NCBI GenBank assembly: GCA_938004015.1 | Contig: CALKWU010000166.1 | Location: 1 to 7,881, forward strand | DNA length: 7,881 nucleotides | Source of the DNA: an uncultured Oceanobacillus sp. | GTDB taxonomy: Bacteria; Bacillota; Bacilli; Bacillales; Amphibacillaceae | Direction of reading: 5' to 3' | Part shown: in pieces, positions 5,102-7,881 of the stretch | How positions within the stretch are numbered: position 1 is the first letter of the stretch | How the letters are laid out: every line of letters begins with the position of its first letter | Position numbers and translations under genes: made by a program | The notes under the pieces: generated by a model | What the model saw: the letters and a program-made list of their open reading frames with translations, nothing else | Databases searched by the model: none | What the model was told of the DNA's origin: nothing

Positions 5102-7078
5102 GTGATTTTGCAATTTTTCGTTTCCGTGAACTACCGGATTGTCGATTATTTGCCGGACAATGCCCAGTCGACGGAAGCGCTCCATATAATGGAGGAAGAA
5201 TTCGACGGAGCAATTCCGAATACAACTGTGATGATCTACAATGTTTCCATCCAGGAAGCACTCGTCTATAAAGAAAAACTGGAAAAAATTGACGGGGTCG
5301 AAGAAGTGACGTGGCTTGATGATGTGATGGATTTGAAAACCCCGATTGAAATGGCGGATCCGGATTTAGTGGAAACGTACTATAAAAACAATCATGCACT
5401 ATTTTCCTTTGTCGTGGAAGACGGGGAAGAGGTGCGCGTCACCGATGAAATCTATGAATTGATCGGGGAAGAAAATGCCATGATGGGTGAGGCGTTGGAT
5501 ACGGCGACGCAACAAAAAATGGCGTTCACCGAGGTCATGTACGCGACGGCTTTGCTCGTTCCCATCATCATCATTGTTCTCGTGTTATCCACGACTTCAT
5601 GGGTCGAACCGTTGTTTTTCTTGACGGCGATTGGCATTTCGGTCCTCATCAACCTCGGGACGAATATTTTCATTGGGGAAATCTCGTTCGTCACCCAGTC
5701 GGTCGCACCCGTCTTGCAACTTGCTGTATCGCTCGATTATGCGATTTTTCTCTTACATAGTTTTGCAGACTATAGAGAAAAAGTTAGTGATCCGGAAAAA
5801 GCGATGCAATCGGCGATGAAACGATCCCTTCCAGCCATTGCGACTAGTGCGTTGACGACGTTTTTCGGTTTCATCGCATTGAGTTTCATGAACTTTGAAA
5901 TCGGCTCTGACCTCGGCTTCAACTTGACGAAAGGGATTGTGTTCAGCTTCATCAGTGTCGTCGTCTTTTTGCCGGCATTTACAATCATGTTCTACAAATG
6001 GATCGATAAAACGCAACATCGTCCATTATTGCCTAAGTTGAACCGGATTGGTGATGGTGTCGTTAAGATGAGAGTACCGGTTTTGCTTATCGTTTTCCTG
6101 ATGATTGTCCCGGCATTCATGGCACAAAGTGAGACGGACTTTATTTATGGAATCGGTGAACAGCCGGAAGATACCCGATCCGGGGCGGATATCGTGAAAA
6201 TTGAGGAAGAATTTGGAAAGAACACCCAAGTCGTGTTACTCGTTCCTCGGGATGATCTTGGAAAAGAAGAAATGCTCGCCCAGGATTTATTGGAAAAAAA
6301 TGAAGTGAAAAGCATCGTCAGTTATGTGACAAGTGTCGGTTCCGGTGTGCCGCCGGATTACTTGGACGAAGAAGTGACGAAGCCATTTTACTCGGAAAAC
6401 TACAGCCGCTTCATATTAAATACGACGACGGAAGAAGAGGGAGAGGAAGCTTTTCTTTTTGTTGAGGAAGTCGCTGATCTTGTCAGCGAGTACTACGATG
6501 ATTTTTATATGCTTGGTGAAAGTGTGACGTTGTATGATATGAAAAATGTCGTCGAAAAGGACAACATTTTTGTGAACACGATGACGGTGGTGACGATTGC
6601 CATTGCCTTGGTGTTCACCTTCAAGTCGCTTTCGTTTCCAATTGTGCTTCTTCTGACGATCTTAGCGTCAGTATGGATCAATCTTGCTATTCCGTACTTG
6701 ACGAATGCATCCCTCGTCTATGTCGGCTATCTTATCGTCAGTACCGTGCAGCTTGCGGCGACAATCGACTATGCGATCTTACTTACAGAAGACTATAGAA
6801 GAAAACGGAAAGTAATGCCGAAGTTCGAAGCGGTGAAGCAGGCATTGAATGATAAATTTTTCTCCATCATCGTGTCAGCATCGATTCTATCCATCGTCGG
6901 ATTTGTCTTATGGCTCACGTCATCGAATCCGATCGTCTCTTCCATCGGGTTGTTGCTAGGAAGAGGAGCGCTGTTGGCATTCATTCTCGTCATCGTTTTC
7001 TTGCCGGCGCTGCTTGTCTTGTTTGATCGATCCATTGAAAAAACAACGTGGAAAGCGGAATTTTATAAGGGGGAGTGA
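5102..7078 (+). CDS. MMPL-family RND-type transporter
   Basis: Integral cytoplasmic-membrane transporter of the MMPL/RND superfamily, expected to move lipids or hydrophobic compounds using the proton gradient. From GTG 5102 it has 658 residues, but the frame is open to 5021, and 685 is more likely natural because TM1 is otherwise truncated and GTG 5102 lacks a ribosome site. It has a two-fold repeat: TM1, an acidic extracytoplasmic domain, then TM2-6 (from MYATALLVPIIIIVLVLS to about residue 300 from GTG); a linker; then TM7 (VPVLLIVFLMIVPAFMA), a second extracytoplasmic domain and TM8-12. Each half carries the conserved membrane Asp-Tyr pair of MMPL proton relays: SLDYAIFLL (Asp at 5735-5737) and TIDYAILL (Asp at 6767-6769). 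Two-domain architecture and both relays are intact, so the body is predicted functional. It is first in an operon with the next gene. Substrate unknown. Confidence 0.93.
   Translation: MILQFFVSVNYRIVDYLPDNAQSTEALHIMEEEFDGAIPNTTVMIYNVSIQEALVYKEKLEKIDGVEEVTWLDDVMDLKTPIEMADPDLVETYYKNNHALFSFVVEDGEEVRVTDEIYELIGEENAMMGEALDTATQQKMAFTEVMYATALLVPIIIIVLVLSTTSWVEPLFFLTAIGISVLINLGTNIFIGEISFVTQSVAPVLQLAVSLDYAIFLLHSFADYREKVSDPEKAMQSAMKRSLPAIATSALTTFFGFIALSFMNFEIGSDLGFNLTKGIVFSFISVVVFLPAFTIMFYKWIDKTQHRPLLPKLNRIGDGVVKMRVPVLLIVFLMIVPAFMAQSETDFIYGIGEQPEDTRSGADIVKIEEEFGKNTQVVLLVPRDDLGKEEMLAQDLLEKNEVKSIVSYVTSVGSGVPPDYLDEEVTKPFYSENYSRFILNTTTEEEGEEAFLFVEEVADLVSEYYDDFYMLGESVTLYDMKNVVEKDNIFVNTMTVVTIAIALVFTFKSLSFPIVLLLTILASVWINLAIPYLTNASLVYVGYLIVSTVQLAATIDYAILLTEDYRRKRKVMPKFEAVKQALNDKFFSIIVSASILSIVGFVLWLTSSNPIVSSIGLLLGRGALLAFILVIVFLPALLVLFDRSIEKTTWKAEFYKGE
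7070..7075 (+). promoter_or_regulatory. Ribosome binding site within the end of the MMPL gene
   Basis: GGGGAG sits in the last codons of the transporter gene. Its spacing is 7 nt to ATG 7083 and 4 nt to ATG 7080, so 7083 is slightly preferred. The overlap of the site with the upstream stop region implies translational coupling. Confidence 0.65.
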
Positions 7079-7082
7079 GATG

Positions 7083-7881
7083 ATGACATTGAAAAAAATA
7101 GTGACTGTTCTCCTTTGCTTGCTGCTCGTTCTCGTACCTGTTTTCCCTGCCACTGCCTCTGAGGAAGGCGGAGAAGAAGCGGATACTGATAAGGTGGGGA
7201 AAATTTCCGGAAAAGATGAAGTTGTATACGGAAGTCTCAGCGCGAACGGTGAAGGAATCGAATTTTACGTCGTCAATCGTTTGGAAGTCGCCGAGGAAGG
7301 ACGGATCGTCGATTACGGAAATTACAGCGCGTTGAAGAATTTGACGGATTTGTCGGAAATCACCCAATCCGGTGATCAGATCGAGATGACGGCAGAGGAA
7401 GGGAAATTCTTTTATCAAGGGAATATGGAAGATGTGGAATTGCCTTGGGAATTTTCCATCACTTATCTATTGGACGGGAAAATGATGAATCCGAAGAACT
7501 TGGCTGGTCAAAACGGAAACTTGGAAATCCGGATTGAGACTGCCGCCAATGAAAAAGCGGATCCGACTTTTTTCGAAAACTATATGTTGCAAATATCTCT
7601 CGTCTTTGACGGGGAAAAGACGAAAAACATAGAAACGGAAGATGGGATGCTCGCCAATGCCGGAAAAGATGAACAGGTGACCTTTACGGTTTTGCCGGAA
7701 GAAGAAGCGGAATTGGCTGTCACTGCCGATGTGGAAGATTTTGAACTGGCAGGAATCGATATCGTCGCCGTTCCACAAAACATGCCGCTTGATGCGCCGG
7801 ATACGGATGAATTTTCCGATGACATCACGACGCTGAGTGATGCCCTTCAACAGTTGGATGAAGGTGTTTTGGAACTGGAAA
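7083..7881 (+). CDS. Secreted YhgE/Pip-like protein with heptad repeats beginning, 3' end cut by window
   Basis: The frame is open to the right edge (266 codons visible, 3' part missing). The N-terminus is a clear Sec signal peptide: LKKIV, a Leu/Val core (TVLLCLLLVLVPVFP) and a likely cleavage after ATA. The mature part starts with an acidic patch, then KDEVVYGSLSANGEGIEFYVVNRLEV, a pattern I associate with the extracytoplasmic N-terminal region of Firmicutes proteins annotated YhgE/Pip-like or as X-X-X-Leu-X-X-Gly heptad-repeat proteins. The visible end (TTLSDALQQLDEGVLELE) has the Leu/Gly spacing of the first heptads. Such proteins typically continue as a long coiled coil with C-terminal membrane segments, not visible here. 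It starts 1-4 nt after the MMPL stop (ATG 7080 or 7083), so it is translationally coupled and probably works with the transporter at the cell surface (inference). Confidence 0.75.
   Translation, partial: MTLKKIVTVLLCLLLVLVPVFPATASEEGGEEADTDKVGKISGKDEVVYGSLSANGEGIEFYVVNRLEVAEEGRIVDYGNYSALKNLTDLSEITQSGDQIEMTAEEGKFFYQGNMEDVELPWEFSITYLLDGKMMNPKNLAGQNGNLEIRIETAANEKADPTFFENYMLQISLVFDGEKTKNIETEDGMLANAGKDEQVTFTVLPEEEAELAVTADVEDFELAGIDIVAVPQNMPLDAPDTDEFSDDITTLSDALQQLDEGVLELE

Noticed and set aside
7467..7850. 127-codon - strand frame opposite the secreted protein gene
   Set aside because: The + strand frame has a signal peptide, coupling to the MMPL gene and a family-like sequence; the opposite frame has none of these.

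Overview
The window looks like chromosomal DNA from a Gram-positive Bacillales bacterium (Bacillaceae or Planococcaceae type). Reasons: moderate-to-low GC, AGGAG-type ribosome binding sites with 7-8 nt spacing, sigma-A promoters close to consensus, and BglA-type 6-phospho-beta-glucosidases. The genus cannot be fixed from the sequence alone. No rRNA, tRNA, CRISPR array, insertion sequence or phage gene is visible.

Region 1 (1-2940, + strand): two tandem paralogous GH1 6-phospho-beta-glucosidases. The first is cut by the left edge and lacks about 63 N-terminal residues. They are separated by 127 bp dominated by a palindromic, REP-like repeat and end at a strong 13-bp stem-loop. Both keep the catalytic glutamates and the phosphate-binding Ser/Lys/Tyr motif. 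They should therefore hydrolyse beta-glucosides phosphorylated on uptake by a PTS, which is not in the window.

Region 2 (2941-4270): a 285-residue protein of unknown function on the - strand, with a small FGxG-type N-terminal beta module, a charged coiled coil and a C-terminal domain. It has its own terminator, a promoter, and a leader that contains a terminator-like hairpin with seven U residues. Back to back with its promoter is a perfect sigma-A promoter (TTGACA-17-TATAAT) firing the other way, antisense into the neighbouring tetR gene, with no annotated gene of its own.

Region 3 (4271-7881): a TetR-family regulator (- strand) divergent from a two-gene + strand operon. The operon encodes an MMPL/RND-type membrane transporter and, one or a few nt after its stop, a secreted protein resembling the N-terminal part of YhgE/Pip-like heptad-repeat proteins, cut by the right edge. 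The divergent region carries several ATCCAACA/TGTTGGAT half-sites on a helical 21/42-bp spacing and a good sigma-A promoter with one half-site in its spacer, so autoregulated TetR repression of the MMPL operon is the natural model. The MMPL start is abnormal: the frame is open to 5021 and encodes a convincing N-terminus, but no ATG, GTG or TTG is in frame before 5102. The well-placed ATG at 5017 is one base out of frame.

Most interesting: the orphan consensus promoter antisense to tetR (possible excludon arrangement driving the MMPL operon), the broken or recoded MMPL start, the phased operators, and the leader hairpin of the unknown gene. None is proven from sequence alone, and no clearly new system is demonstrated.
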